Source of the DNA: Streptacidiphilus jeojiense
GTDB taxonomy: Bacteria; Actinomycetota; Actinomycetes; Streptomycetales; Streptomycetaceae
Assembly: GCF_000719095.1 (NCBI RefSeq)
Contig: NZ_JOEH01000015.1
Coordinates: 113,915 to 177,914, forward strand
Length of the DNA stretch: 64,000 bases
Direction of reading: 5' to 3'
The position numbers and the translations under genes were made by a program. The stretch's first letter is position 1; the number at the start of each line of letters is the position of its first letter. A model generated the notes under the pieces. It had not been told where the DNA came from and ran no database searches. It was given only the letters and a program-made list of their open reading frames with translations. Positions 52,526 to 61,536 of this stretch are shown here, one piece after another.

Positions 52526-55500
52526 ATGACCACCCGGCGGCACCCGGACACACCCCGTCTCAGCAGCAGACTCCGTCAACGCCTGACCGCAGTGGCCCTG
52601 GTGGCCGTCGCGGTCATCCCCTTCCAGACCCTCGGCAGTGCCGTGGCGGGTGCCGCATCCGGCCCGCAGCTCGTCACGGACCCCGCAGCCCTGGTCAACC
52701 CACTGATCGGCACCTCGGGCGCCGTGGACACCTTCCCCGGCCCCGACATGCCCAACGGCATGATCCAGTGGGGCCCGGACACCACGCCCTCCCGCACCGA
52801 CGGCGGCGGCTACGAGTACAACAGCACCAAGATCTCCGGCTACAGCCTCACCCACATATCGGGCCCCGGCTGCCCCGTCGCCGGCGACATCCCGATCCTG
52901 CCGCTCACCGGCGCACTGTCGGGCAACCTCTCCACCACCACTGCCACGTTCAGCCACGCCAACGAGCAGACCGGGATCGGCTACTACGGCCTGACCGACG
53001 CCGCCGGCGTCAAGACCGAACTGACCGACACCACCCGGGCGGGCCTGGGGAAGTTCACCTTCCCGGCCGGTGCGCAGGCCAACCTGCTGCTCAAGCTGAG
53101 CGGCGGGGCCACCCAGGTGGACGGCACCCGGGCGAAGGTGGTCAGTGACACCGAGGTGAGCGGCGCCGTCGACAGCGGCCACTTCTGCGGCGCGGACAAC
53201 CGCTACACCCTGCACTTCGACATCAAGTTCAACCAGCCGTTCACCCAGAGCGGCACCTGGGTCGGCAGCACCATCAACCCCGACGCGAAGTCGCTGAGCC
53301 TCGGTCAGCCGCAGCAGACGCCGGCCGCGCCGCAGACCACCCCGCGCAAGCAGCAGCACTTCACCCTCCCGGCCACCCCGTCGCCGAAGATCCACCCGAC
53401 CGGGGGCGCCAAGGCCGTGGGCACCCGGCCTCCGACCGACAAGGCTCCCTCGCCCACCGCGACGGCCTCCTCCGCCCCGGTCACCGGCGCCAACGGCATG
53501 TACCTCACCTTCGACACCTCCGCGTCGACCACGGTGACGGCGGCCGTCGGCATCTCGTACACCAGCGACGACAACGCCGCCTCGAACCTCTCCACCGAGG
53601 TCAAGGGGTGGGACTTCGACGCCGTGCGGCAGGCCAACCACGACGCCTGGAACGCCGTCCTGAACCGGGTGCAGGTCGGCGGCGGCAGCAACGACCAGCA
53701 GGTGCAGTTCTACACCGCCCTCTACCACTCGCTGCTGCACCCCAATGTGTACTCCGACGACAACGGCCAGTACATGGGCATGGACGACCAGGTCCACAAG
53801 CTCAGCAAGGGCCAGAAGGCGCAGTACGCCAACTACTCGGGCTGGGACACCTACCGCTCCCAGACCCAGTTGATCGCCATGGTCGAGCCGAAGGTGACCG
53901 GCGACATCGTCACCTCCATGCTCAACGGCTACGACCAGACCGGCCTGCTGCCCAAGTGGGCCTCCAACAACGGCGAGAGCTATGTGATGGTCGGCGACCC
54001 GGGCGCCTCGATCATCGCCGACGCGTACGCCTTCGGAGTACGCAACTTCGACACCGCGCACGCCCTGGACGCGATGGTCCACGAGGCCACCGCGCCCAAC
54101 CAGGACCGTCCCGGCGAGTCGGTGCGCGACGCCAAGGGCTACCTGCCGCTGGACGAGACCGACTACGGCTGCTGCAACTTCTACGGTCCGGTCTCCACCC
54201 AACTCGAGTACGACAGCGCGGACTACGCCCTGGCGTCCTACGCCAAGGCGCTGGGCGACACGACGGACTACCAGAAGTTCGCCACCCGCGCCCAGGACTG
54301 GATGAACGTCTTCAACCCGCAGACCGGCTACATCCAGGGCAAGGACCTGGACGGCCAGTTCGCCGGCAGCTTCACCCCCGGGACGTCCAACGGCTTCGTC
54401 GAAGGCACCTCCGCCCAGTACACGCCCATGGTGCCGTTCGACCTCCAGCAGCTGATCACCGCCCGCGGCGGGGACGCGGCGTACTCGTCCTACCTGGACA
54501 GCCTGCTGGGCAACATCACCGACCCCGGCGGCACCAACGCGGACCTCAGCAACGAGCCCAGCCTGGAGATCCCCTGGGAGTACGACTACCTCGGCCAGCC
54601 CTGGAAGACCCAGGCCGCCGTACGCCAGGCCCAGCAGAAGCTCTACTTCAACGCCCCGGTCGGCTCGTTCGGCAACGACGACCTGGGGGCGATGAGCTCC
54701 TGGTACGTCTGGTCCTCGCTGGGGATGTACCCGGAGACGCCGGGAACCGACACCCTGGTCCTGGGCAGCCCGACCTTCCCCGTCGCCAACGTGACCTTCG
54801 GCAACGGCAAGCAGGCCGCGATCAGCGCCCCGCAGGCAGCACCCGACGCCCCCTACGTCCAGGCCCTGGACGTGAAGGGCAAGGAGTGGAACAGCCCGTG
54901 GCTGACGTTCAGTCAGTTCGAGAAGGCGGGCACGCTCGACTACAGCCTCAACACCGTGCCGAACACCACCTGGGCCGCCTCGGGCACCGCGGTCCCGCCC
55001 TCCGACACCACCGGCGGCAGCCGGATGCTCGCGGCCACCGGCCCCAGCAGCGACGGGCTGATCGTCGCACCGGGCGGATCGGCCGACGCCACCCTGCGGC
55101 TGACCAACCTCAGCACCCAACCGGTCACCGCCGACTGGACCGCCACCGCCCCCTCCGGCGTCACACTCACCACCCTCACCGGTTCACTGACCGTGCCGGC
55201 CTCGGGCAGCGCCGAGGCGAAGATTCCGGTGACCGCCGGAGGCACCGAAGGTGCCTACGCGGTGACCTTCGCGGTCACCGACCACAGCAGCGGTGCCTCG
55301 ATCGCCGCCGCCACGCTGCGGGTGTCGGTGGCCCAACCGGGCGAACTGTGGCCGTACGAGTCCAACGAGGGGATCTACCCCGACGGCACACACTTCTCCG
55401 GCGGCTTCGACGACGAAGGATGGGCCTACTCACAGAGCGCGCTGACCACGGCCGGAGTCGGCAGCGGCACGAAGGTCAGCGCGGACGGCATCACCTACAC

Positions 55501-55927
55501 CTGGCCGACGGTCGCCAGCGGCCGACCGGACAACCTGGAAGTCGCCGGACAGACGATCCCGCAACCCGACGGCACCACCGGCGCCTACCTCGGCCTGCTC
55601 GGCGCCGCGACCGACGCACCTCTCGACGGAACCGGCGTCCCCGGCCGACTCACCGTCACCTACACCGACGGCACCACCACGACGGCGACGGTGACCTTCT
55701 CCGACTGGACGCTCAACGGCGCCTCCACGAAGCCGGTGGCAGGCGACACCACCGCCATCACCACCACCTACCGCAACACCGCCGACGGCACCAAGGACAC
55801 CGTGCAGGCCTACGTCTTCTCGGTGAAGGTACCGCTGGACAGCACCAAGGCAGTGGCATCCGTGACACTCCCGGTGACCGGGGCGTCCGGAACGGTGCAC
55901 CTGTTCGCCATCGCCTTCGGCGGATAG
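52526..55927 (+). CDS. Secreted GH92 alpha-mannosidase with C-terminal accessory domains
   Basis: 1133 aa. Long signal peptide (LTAVALVAVAVIPFQTLGSA). The GH92 N-terminal domain starts at about 50 (VNPLIGTSGAVDTFPGPDMP, GGYEYNSTKISGYSLTHISG); the catalytic domain carries LEIPWEYDYLGQPWKTQAAV and NDDLGAMSSWYVWSSLGMYP, typical of calcium-dependent exo-alpha-mannosidases. A Pro/Thr/Lys-rich insertion sits near 255-310. The last ~330 residues add an Ig-like NEW3 domain and a beta-sandwich (about 930-1130). Degrades mannose-rich glycans outside the cell. Confidence 0.9.
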   Translation: MTTRRHPDTPRLSSRLRQRLTAVALVAVAVIPFQTLGSAVAGAASGPQLVTDPAALVNPLIGTSGAVDTFPGPDMPNGMIQWGPDTTPSRTDGGGYEYNSTKISGYSLTHISGPGCPVAGDIPILPLTGALSGNLSTTTATFSHANEQTGIGYYGLTDAAGVKTELTDTTRAGLGKFTFPAGAQANLLLKLSGGATQVDGTRAKVVSDTEVSGAVDSGHFCGADNRYTLHFDIKFNQPFTQSGTWVGSTINPDAKSLSLGQPQQTPAAPQTTPRKQQHFTLPATPSPKIHPTGGAKAVGTRPPTDKAPSPTATASSAPVTGANGMYLTFDTSASTTVTAAVGISYTSDDNAASNLSTEVKGWDFDAVRQANHDAWNAVLNRVQVGGGSNDQQVQFYTALYHSLLHPNVYSDDNGQYMGMDDQVHKLSKGQKAQYANYSGWDTYRSQTQLIAMVEPKVTGDIVTSMLNGYDQTGLLPKWASNNGESYVMVGDPGASIIADAYAFGVRNFDTAHALDAMVHEATAPNQDRPGESVRDAKGYLPLDETDYGCCNFYGPVSTQLEYDSADYALASYAKALGDTTDYQKFATRAQDWMNVFNPQTGYIQGKDLDGQFAGSFTPGTSNGFVEGTSAQYTPMVPFDLQQLITARGGDAAYSSYLDSLLGNITDPGGTNADLSNEPSLEIPWEYDYLGQPWKTQAAVRQAQQKLYFNAPVGSFGNDDLGAMSSWYVWSSLGMYPETPGTDTLVLGSPTFPVANVTFGNGKQAAISAPQAAPDAPYVQALDVKGKEWNSPWLTFSQFEKAGTLDYSLNTVPNTTWAASGTAVPPSDTTGGSRMLAATGPSSDGLIVAPGGSADATLRLTNLSTQPVTADWTATAPSGVTLTTLTGSLTVPASGSAEAKIPVTAGGTEGAYAVTFAVTDHSSGASIAAATLRVSVAQPGELWPYESNEGIYPDGTHFSGGFDDEGWAYSQSALTTAGVGSGTKVSADGITYTWPTVASGRPDNLEVAGQTIPQPDGTTGAYLGLLGAATDAPLDGTGVPGRLTVTYTDGTTTTATVTFSDWTLNGASTKPVAGDTTAITTTYRNTADGTKDTVQAYVFSVKVPLDSTKAVASVTLPVTGASGTVHLFAIAFGG

Positions 55928-55970
55928 CCCCGGCACTGCGCTGCAGAACCGATCCACCCGCGCCACACAA

Positions 55971-56016
55971 CCGGGAGTGCCTCCCACCGCAGAACAACGA
56001 CGGGAGGCACTCCCGG
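55971..56016 (+). terminator. Hairpin after the GH92 gene
   Basis: Perfect 15-bp inverted repeat (CCGGGAGTGCCTCCC with its complement) around a 16-base loop, 43 bases after the stop. Confidence 0.8.
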
Positions 56017-56098
56017 TGCGCACCATCTGAAGGCTCACCAACCACAGCCAGATCACGAAGCGATAGGAGCAGCGACGGAAGAGTGTTAGAAAGCCCTG

Positions 56099-56686
56099 GT
56101 GAACGATCGTCCCGAGCAGCCCTCAACCGTACGCGTGTTCGTTGCACTCGCCCCGCCCGACGACGCGAAGGACGAGTTGGCCAATGCCCTGCGGCCCGCC
56201 TACGAGCAGTACCCCGGTCTGCGGTGGAACCGGATCGAGGACTGGCACATCACCCTGGCGTTCCTCGGCGAGCTCCCGGTGACGGCCGTTCCGACCCTGC
56301 GACCGGTGCTTGCCCGACTGGCCGCATCTCGCCCACCCCTGACCTTGGGCCTGAACGGCGGCGGCCACTTCGACGAGCGCCTGCTGTGGAGCGGGATCCA
56401 GGGTGAACTCGAAGGCCTCCACCACCTCGCCGACGACGTCCGCAAGCTGGTGCGGACCTGCGGCATCACCTTTCCGGAGCGCCCGCTGCGCCCCCACCTG
56501 ACGCTGGCCCGGGCCCGCCGGAGCGAGCAGGCCACCATCCCGCCAGCAGCCGCGAGCCTCGCCCACTTCACCGGCCACCCCTGGCAGACCGAGCGCCTCC
56601 ACCTGGTGGGAAGCAACATCGGCCGCGGCCCGGGAGCCATCCGCTACCGCGACATCGACGCCTGGCACTTCGCCGGCGACAGCTGA
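56099..56686 (+). CDS. thpR: RNA 2',3'-cyclic phosphodiesterase (2H family)
   Basis: 195 aa from a GTG. Two HxTL-type motifs define the 2H phosphoesterase fold: HITLAFLGEL (about 51-60) and HLTLARARR (about 137-145), with the start VRVFVALAPPDDAKDELANA and the end RYRDIDAWHF matching ThpR/LigT length. It opens or ligates 2',3'-cyclic phosphate or 2'-5' bonds in RNA. Single gene. Confidence 0.9.
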   Translation: MNDRPEQPSTVRVFVALAPPDDAKDELANALRPAYEQYPGLRWNRIEDWHITLAFLGELPVTAVPTLRPVLARLAASRPPLTLGLNGGGHFDERLLWSGIQGELEGLHHLADDVRKLVRTCGITFPERPLRPHLTLARARRSEQATIPPAAASLAHFTGHPWQTERLHLVGSNIGRGPGAIRYRDIDAWHFAGDS

Positions 56687-56738
56687 TGGGTAGCCAACAG
56701 AACGGGCAGCCGGCCCGGGCACGGACCTCAGCCGAGAT

Positions 56739-56805
56739 GCGGACGCGCGTACGTACGTGTCCGCAGGCCGGGTGAGTACCCGGCCCGCTCGACGAGCGGG
56801 TCAGG
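56739..56805. terminator. Cluster of hairpins between thpR and the SnoaL-like gene
   Basis: Three nested candidates: TGCGGACGCG pairing with CGTGTCCGCA (56739-56766), GGCCGGGT-N4-ACCCGGCC, and CCCGCTC-N2-GAGCGGG running into the SnoaL-like stop. A bidirectional stop between convergent genes. Confidence 0.65.
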
Positions 56806-57454
56806 GCTTGTTGACCGCCGAGGCCCAGTCGAAGTCCACGCCCATGTCGTGGTACATCTTCGAGTACCCGACGAAGCAGTTGAACATCTGGACCTTGCCG
56901 TTCTTCAGGTACCAGAAGTCGGCGGTCGGCGCGTCGACCTGCTGGCCCTTGCCCTTGACGACGCCGCCTGTCGGCGATACGAGTTGCCCGTCGAACGTGC
57001 CCTGGATCGACAGCTCGATGCTGATCTCGTCGCCGTTCACGGTGATGCGCTTCAGGTCACGGTGAACGTTGGAGAAGAGGCCCTTCATGTAGGGCAGAAC
57101 GTTGCCGAGCGCCTTCCCCCGGTAGGCCTGGCCGGCGACCATGTCGTTGAAGACGCCGTCCTTGGTGAAGCTGTTGACGAACGTCGCGACGTCCAGGTGG
57201 CTGCCCTCCGCGACGTAGTAGTCGCGCAGGACCACCGCGAGGTTGGCCTTCTCGTGCGCGGTCAGGTGGCGGTCGGTGAGCGGCAGTTCCGCCAGTTGGC
57301 GTGCGGTCAGGGTCGGGGCGGCCGCGTTGCTGCGGACCGCCGCCCTGCTGTCGGCGGAGCTTGCGGCCTGTGACGGCACCGCGGCGATGGAAAGTGCACC
57401 CAGAACAGCTACCGCGGTCGCGGCGGTGATCGACTTCCGGCTGAGCAGCTTCAT
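56801..57454 (-). CDS. Secreted SnoaL/NTF2-like protein
   Basis: 217 aa from the ATG at 57454 (GGAGGAAC upstream). Signal peptide to about residue 31 (MKLLSRKSITAATAVAVLGA, cleavage after SQA). Residues about 65-200 form an NTF2-like cone (DYYVAEGSHLDVATFVNSFT, DGVFNDMVAGQAYRG, ADFWYLKNGKVQMFNCFVGY). Such domains bind or isomerise small lipophilic molecules. Its promoter region carries two copies of the operator also found before the divergent TetR gene. Confidence 0.8.
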   Translation of the reverse strand: MKLLSRKSITAATAVAVLGALSIAAVPSQAASSADSRAAVRSNAAAPTLTARQLAELPLTDRHLTAHEKANLAVVLRDYYVAEGSHLDVATFVNSFTKDGVFNDMVAGQAYRGKALGNVLPYMKGLFSNVHRDLKRITVNGDEISIELSIQGTFDGQLVSPTGGVVKGKGQQVDAPTADFWYLKNGKVQMFNCFVGYSKMYHDMGVDFDWASAVNKP

Positions 57455-57525
57455 GTCGTGTTCCTCCAGGTTGGTACTCAGGGTTCGAGATCCGTCGCGA
57501 CGGCGTCTGCCGCGCTCTTGGTAAT

Positions 57526-57582
57526 TCAAATGCTCGCTTGACTTTATGGACGGCCAGCGCGGAATGTCAAGCCACTGTTTGA
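57526..57582 (-). promoter_or_regulatory. Promoter of the SnoaL-like gene with two TetR-type operators
   Basis: On the minus strand TTGACA (-35) and CATAAAGT (-10) are about 16 bases apart. TCAA-N8-TTGA palindromic half-sites occur at 57567-57582 (overlapping the -35) and 57526-57541 (just after the -10). Binding would block RNA polymerase. Confidence 0.65.
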
Positions 57583-57688
57583 ATTCCGTGGCCGCACGGC
57601 CGCCGAGGCACGCCTACGGACCGGACCTATGCCGTCGCGAGCGCTACCATCCGCCCCCCGACCTGCGAGGCGGCCGTTGACGATGCAC

Positions 57689-57704
57689 TCAAACATCTGA
57701 TTGA
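57689..57704 (+). promoter_or_regulatory. Third TCAA-N8-TTGA operator, before the TetR gene
   Basis: TCAAACATCTGATTGA, the same 16-bp architecture as the two sites at 57526 and 57567, nine bases before the regulator start. Consistent with autoregulation. Confidence 0.6.
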
Positions 57705-57713
57705 ATACATCGT

Positions 57714-58352
57714 ATGATGCGCGTGGAGAAGGCAGACCTGCGCCGGGAGGCCGGCCAGCGCACACGGGACGGCCTCCAGACGGCCGCCCTGGAGCTGATC
57801 GCGCAACGGGGCCAGGAGGGCGTGACACTCCGCGAGATCACTGATCGCGCCGGAGCCAACGTCGCCGCCGTGAGCTACCACTTCGGGTCGCTCAAGAAGC
57901 TGTGCGACGCGGCGATCGAGCACGCGCTGGAGCGCTATCTGGACGACAAGATCCGGGAACTCGACTCCCTCTCCCCCACCGCCACACTCCATGAGGTGGC
58001 GGTGGCGTTCGCCCGACCGATGATGCGTGCGCTGTCGGCCGGAGGCCAGGACCTGGCCGTGATGCGGACGGTGGCGCGCGTCGGAATCGATCCGCCCCAG
58101 GGGTGGGATCGACTGGACGACAAGTTCGACCGGAGCCGCCGTGGAGCCGTCCGGGTGCTGGCACCCAACCTTCCCGGAGTCGACGAGGAAGAACTGATCT
58201 TCCGTACCCGGTGCGCAGCCGGCCTGCTGAACTGGCTAGCGCTGGCGCCCATCGGCACCGAACTCGCCGCGCTGTCCGCCGAGCAGATCGAACGGCAGCT
58301 GGTCCCTGTGGTGGCTGGAGCATTCCGCGGGGACACCCCCACCGGCCACTGA
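57714..58352 (+). CDS. TetR-family transcriptional repressor
   Basis: 212 aa, ATG at 57714 (a second ATG follows directly). N-terminal TetR helix-turn-helix: GLQTAALELIAQRGQEGVTL, REITDRAGANVAAVSYHFGS, then the ligand domain (VAFARPMMRALSAGGQDLAV). Divergent to the SnoaL-like gene, with matching operators at both promoters, so it most likely represses that gene and itself. The ligand is unknown. Confidence 0.88.
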   Translation: MMRVEKADLRREAGQRTRDGLQTAALELIAQRGQEGVTLREITDRAGANVAAVSYHFGSLKKLCDAAIEHALERYLDDKIRELDSLSPTATLHEVAVAFARPMMRALSAGGQDLAVMRTVARVGIDPPQGWDRLDDKFDRSRRGAVRVLAPNLPGVDEEELIFRTRCAAGLLNWLALAPIGTELAALSAEQIERQLVPVVAGAFRGDTPTGH

Positions 58353-58401
58353 CCCGACCAAGGCCACGGCCACGGCCACGTGAGGTCACTGCGATCGGAG
58401 C

Positions 58402-59322
58402 TCAGCGCACCAGCCAGGTCAGCAGTGTCGTCACCACGAACAGCGCGCTCGCCGCAGACCAGACCGCACGGCGTGTCAGTCGCGAGGACCCAGTCGGCGT
58501 CCCGGTCGGCGTCCAGTCGCCTGCTCCCGGTGCCAGCAGCGCGTCCGCGAACGCCTTCGCGGACGATGGTCGGTCCTGGGGAGCCACCGCCATCGCAGCG
58601 CGAAGGAGTGCGTCGATGCCGTTCGGAACCGCCAGCGCCGCGGGAATCGCCGGCGGCGCTGACGTGGACGGTTGGCCCGTCATCAGCGTGGTGTGCCCGC
58701 CCGAGCCGAACGGCTTCTGCCCGGTCAGGAGTTCGAAGGTCACGACGCCGAGCGCGTACACATCCGCCCGGGCGTCGAACCCACCGGTCTGGAAGACCTG
58801 CTCGGGCGCCATGTACGCAGGCGTACCCGTGGTCACCGTCAGCCCCGACGCGTCGGCGAGCTGCTTCGCGCTACCCAGGTCCGCCACGAGTACCGCAGGA
58901 GGCGTGCGGTCGGAGTCGAGCAGCAGGTTCGACGGCTTGACGTCCCGGTGGATCACCCCCGCACCGTGCAGCACCTCCACGGCGTACCCGGCCTCTGCGG
59001 CCAGCAGGAGCGCCTCCGCGGGCGGGCAGTGACCGATCCTCTCGGCCAGCGTGCCGCCCCGTACGTAGTCCATGACGAAGTAGGGCCGGTCGTCCTGGAC
59101 GCCGACATCGTGCACCCGCACCACACGGGGGCTGGAGATCCTGCGGAGCAGCCTCGCCTCCGCCAGGAACCGCTCCCGGACATCGGCGTTCGACGCCCAG
59201 TTGTCGGCCAGCACCTTGACCGCGACGTCCGTGTCCAGCTCGGGGTCGTACGCCTTCCACACGGTGGCGAAGGCGCCGGCGCCGAGCCGGTCCGCCAGGA
59301 GGTAACGGCCTAGCCTCTGCAT
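58402..59322 (-). CDS. Membrane-anchored Ser/Thr protein kinase (Hanks type)
   Basis: 306 aa from the ATG at 59322. Gly-rich loop LGAGAFATVWKAY, VAVKVL (ATP-binding Lys), catalytic loop VIHRDVKPSNLLL, DLG in place of DFG (ADLGSAKQL), activation segment GTPAYMAPEQ. A single C-terminal membrane helix (AVWSAASALFVVTTLLTWLV) has no extracellular sensor domain behind it. The sensor-like exported proteins encoded at 60-61.5 kb may act as partners in trans (inference). Confidence 0.9.
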   Translation of the reverse strand: MQRLGRYLLADRLGAGAFATVWKAYDPELDTDVAVKVLADNWASNADVRERFLAEARLLRRISSPRVVRVHDVGVQDDRPYFVMDYVRGGTLAERIGHCPPAEALLLAAEAGYAVEVLHGAGVIHRDVKPSNLLLDSDRTPPAVLVADLGSAKQLADASGLTVTTGTPAYMAPEQVFQTGGFDARADVYALGVVTFELLTGQKPFGSGGHTTLMTGQPSTSAPPAIPAALAVPNGIDALLRAAMAVAPQDRPSSAKAFADALLAPGAGDWTPTGTPTGSSRLTRRAVWSAASALFVVTTLLTWLVR

Positions 59323-59411
59323 GTGGCAGCATTCTGCCCGAGGCGCGGGGGCCGGGCGACCCGCGTGCAGCGGGGTCGGATGCGGGTCGGACCGGAACGG
59401 GGGAGAACGGG

Positions 59412-59957
59412 GTGCTCGAAGAGGTCGAGCTGACACGGCTCGTGGCTTCCGCCCGGACAGGTGACCCGGTGTCCTTGGACCACCTCCTGGCCAAGCTGCG
59501 GCCACTGGTCATGCGGCGCTGCTCCCGGTTCCTGCCGCATCACGCCGACGCCGAGGAAGCCGCCCAGGACGCCCTGCTGTCCATCAGCACCCACCTGCAC
59601 GAGTACAGCGGACGAGGCTCGTTCCTGGGGTGGGTGACCGTGATCGCCTCGAACTCCGCCCGGTCCACCTACCGATCGATGTGCCGACGCGCGGAGGACA
59701 GCCATGCTGTCCTTCCCGAGAACACGGACCCGCGAACGACCAGTGTCATCGCCGGAACCCGCCTTGACCTGATGGAGGCGCTGTCCGCGCTGGAGAAGCA
59801 GCATCCGGCTCTGGTCGAATCCTTCGTGCTTCGCGATCTCGGAGACCTGACGTATGTCCAGGTGGCTGAGATTCTCGACGCTCCCCTGGGCACCGTCAAG
59901 GACCGCATCCACCAGGCCCGCCGCTTCATGCGGGACCGCCTCGTCAGCGGCCTCTGA
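59412..59957 (+). CDS. RNA polymerase sigma factor, ECF-like
   Basis: 181 aa from the GTG at 59412 behind GGGGGAGAA. Region 2: LRPLVMRRCSRFLPHHADAE, EAAQDALLSISTHLHEYSG, SFLGWVTVIASNSARSTYR. Region 4: LEKQHPALVESFVLRDLGDL, YVQVAEILDAPLGTVKDRIH. Divergent from the kinase with 89 bases between, and followed by two related exported proteins. It may direct their expression or be regulated by the kinase (inference). Confidence 0.87.
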   Translation: MLEEVELTRLVASARTGDPVSLDHLLAKLRPLVMRRCSRFLPHHADAEEAAQDALLSISTHLHEYSGRGSFLGWVTVIASNSARSTYRSMCRRAEDSHAVLPENTDPRTTSVIAGTRLDLMEALSALEKQHPALVESFVLRDLGDLTYVQVAEILDAPLGTVKDRIHQARRFMRDRLVSGL

Positions 59958-59988
59958 TCCAGCCGTGTCCGGACCCGGAGGTACTGCA

Positions 59989-60732
59989 GTGCGAGCGCGC
60001 AGCGCCACCGCCGTTCTGGCGGCGGCCGTCGGACTCGGCCTGGTGACCGGCCGGTTCGTCCTACCGGCTCACTCCCCCGCCCCGTCGGCGCCGTCCACCG
60101 CGCCGTCCACGTCCCTGCCCGGCGCCGGCTCCGCACTGCCCAAGGCCGCCACCGGACCTCTGACGGAACAGAACCTGCTGGCGGCCGCCGAGTTCGAGGC
60201 CGTCGGCATCTCCCAGCACATCTACGTCCGGGACCGCGTCGGTGACGGCACCTACGCCAACGCGGCCTGCGCCGGGGAGAAGACCCTCGGCGAGACCCTG
60301 GGAGGACCGGGCGCACACTTCCGCGGACTGGTGACGACCACGCAGACGGACCCCACCGACCCCACGTTGGCGGTGGGCAGCGGCGGGCAGGTCGCACGGG
60401 AGGTCGCCGCTGACGCCCTGAGCCAGGCACTGGCCCAGAACTACACCGAGCGGCTGCTGCTGGAGGAAGTGCCGTGCCAGGACGAACCGGCCGGCCACTG
60501 GGTCTACGGACCGACCCGCACCCTCGACGTCGCCCCGGGGATCGCCGCGAGCTGGATGGGCACCTACCAGGGGGCCCTGAACACCGCCGGGGCCGCACCG
60601 AAGGACAAGGAGCCGTGCGGCGGCATCGCCGTACTCAGAAGCGGCACCCACTACGCCTTCCTGCAGGTCAACGCCTGCCTGGACACCGCCGCGATGACGC
60701 GGATCGTCCGTGCCGCCGTGGTCCGACTCTGA
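59989..60732 (+). CDS. Exported protein, possible PknH_C-like sensor domain (copy 1)
   Basis: 247 aa from the GTG at 59989, preferred over GTG 59965 because GGAGG precedes it. N-terminal signal or anchor (SATAVLAAAVGLGLVTGRFV) and a Pro/Ser/Thr-rich stretch, then a domain with four cysteines (NAACAGEKTL, VPCQDEPAGHW, EPCGGIAVL, NACLD), likely two disulfides. It shares EPAGHW-x-YGP and IAVLRSG-like motifs with the next gene, so they are paralogues. Resembles the extracellular sensor domain of PknH-type kinases; this is from memory. Confidence 0.6.
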   Translation: MRARSATAVLAAAVGLGLVTGRFVLPAHSPAPSAPSTAPSTSLPGAGSALPKAATGPLTEQNLLAAAEFEAVGISQHIYVRDRVGDGTYANAACAGEKTLGETLGGPGAHFRGLVTTTQTDPTDPTLAVGSGGQVAREVAADALSQALAQNYTERLLLEEVPCQDEPAGHWVYGPTRTLDVAPGIAASWMGTYQGALNTAGAAPKDKEPCGGIAVLRSGTHYAFLQVNACLDTAAMTRIVRAAVVRL

Positions 60733-60837
60733 GGCCACGGCGACCGCGGAAAAACTCCACCCAACTTTTCCGGCACCGCCGGCATCTCCCCAGATGTACG
60801 AGGACGCAGAGCGCGTCCTGACCAACAGGGGGACCAG

Positions 60838-61533
60838 ATGTTCGGCAACCAAGCAGCCACCAAGCACTCGCGCCGCAGCCTCATCGCCGGATCGGCGGCC
60901 CTGGCCGGGGCCGCCGCGATCACGTTCGGCATCGGCCTGCAGCCCGCCACCGCCAGCACGGACACCGACTCCGCCGGCCACGCGGCCGTCACCCGGACAG
61001 CAGCCTTGGCCGAGCCCGGCCTCGGCTCGTCCAACCTCATCCAGAGCGAGGACTTCTTCCAGCAGGGACTGTCCGCGGCCGGCGCGACGGTGGAGCTGGC
61101 CGGGACCCAGGGCCTCTCGGCGTGCTCCGGCGAGGAGACGATGCGGGTCCTGACCAAGGGGAAGGCCGCCGGCTACGCCGACGTGGCCTGGACCTTCGAC
61201 ACCGCCGGCAGCCTGCTGAACGAGTCCGTCGCCGACCTCTCCAGCGACAAGTCGGCGGCCTCGTACGAGAAGCAGCTCAACGACCTGGTACGCAGCTGCC
61301 AGCACGAACCGGCCGGCCACTGGCACTACGGTCCGGGCCATGCGCTCACGCTCGCGGGCGGCCAGGCGCACTGGTACCCGTCCGTCAACGGCGACGGCGT
61401 CGTCTCCGGTGGCGTCGCGGTGATCCGCAGCGGCCAGCGGATCGGCATCGTCGAACTCGTCGGCGCACCCAGCAACGACCCCGGCTACATGAAGGGCATC
61501 GCCGCCATCGCAATCAACCGCCTGGCGTTCTGA
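60838..61533 (+). CDS. Exported protein, possible PknH_C-like sensor domain (copy 2)
   Basis: 231 aa, ATG with AGGGGGACC upstream. Tat-type signal (SRRSLIAGSAALAGAAAITF). The mature part holds CSGEETMRVL, SCQHEPAGHWHYGP and VAVIRSGQRIGIVELVG, matching copy 1 around EPAGHW. Only one clear cysteine pair is left against two in copy 1. Function unknown; probably senses something outside the membrane. Confidence 0.6.
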   Translation: MFGNQAATKHSRRSLIAGSAALAGAAAITFGIGLQPATASTDTDSAGHAAVTRTAALAEPGLGSSNLIQSEDFFQQGLSAAGATVELAGTQGLSACSGEETMRVLTKGKAAGYADVAWTFDTAGSLLNESVADLSSDKSAASYEKQLNDLVRSCQHEPAGHWHYGPGHALTLAGGQAHWYPSVNGDGVVSGGVAVIRSGQRIGIVELVGAPSNDPGYMKGIAAIAINRLAF

Positions 61534-61536
61534 CCC

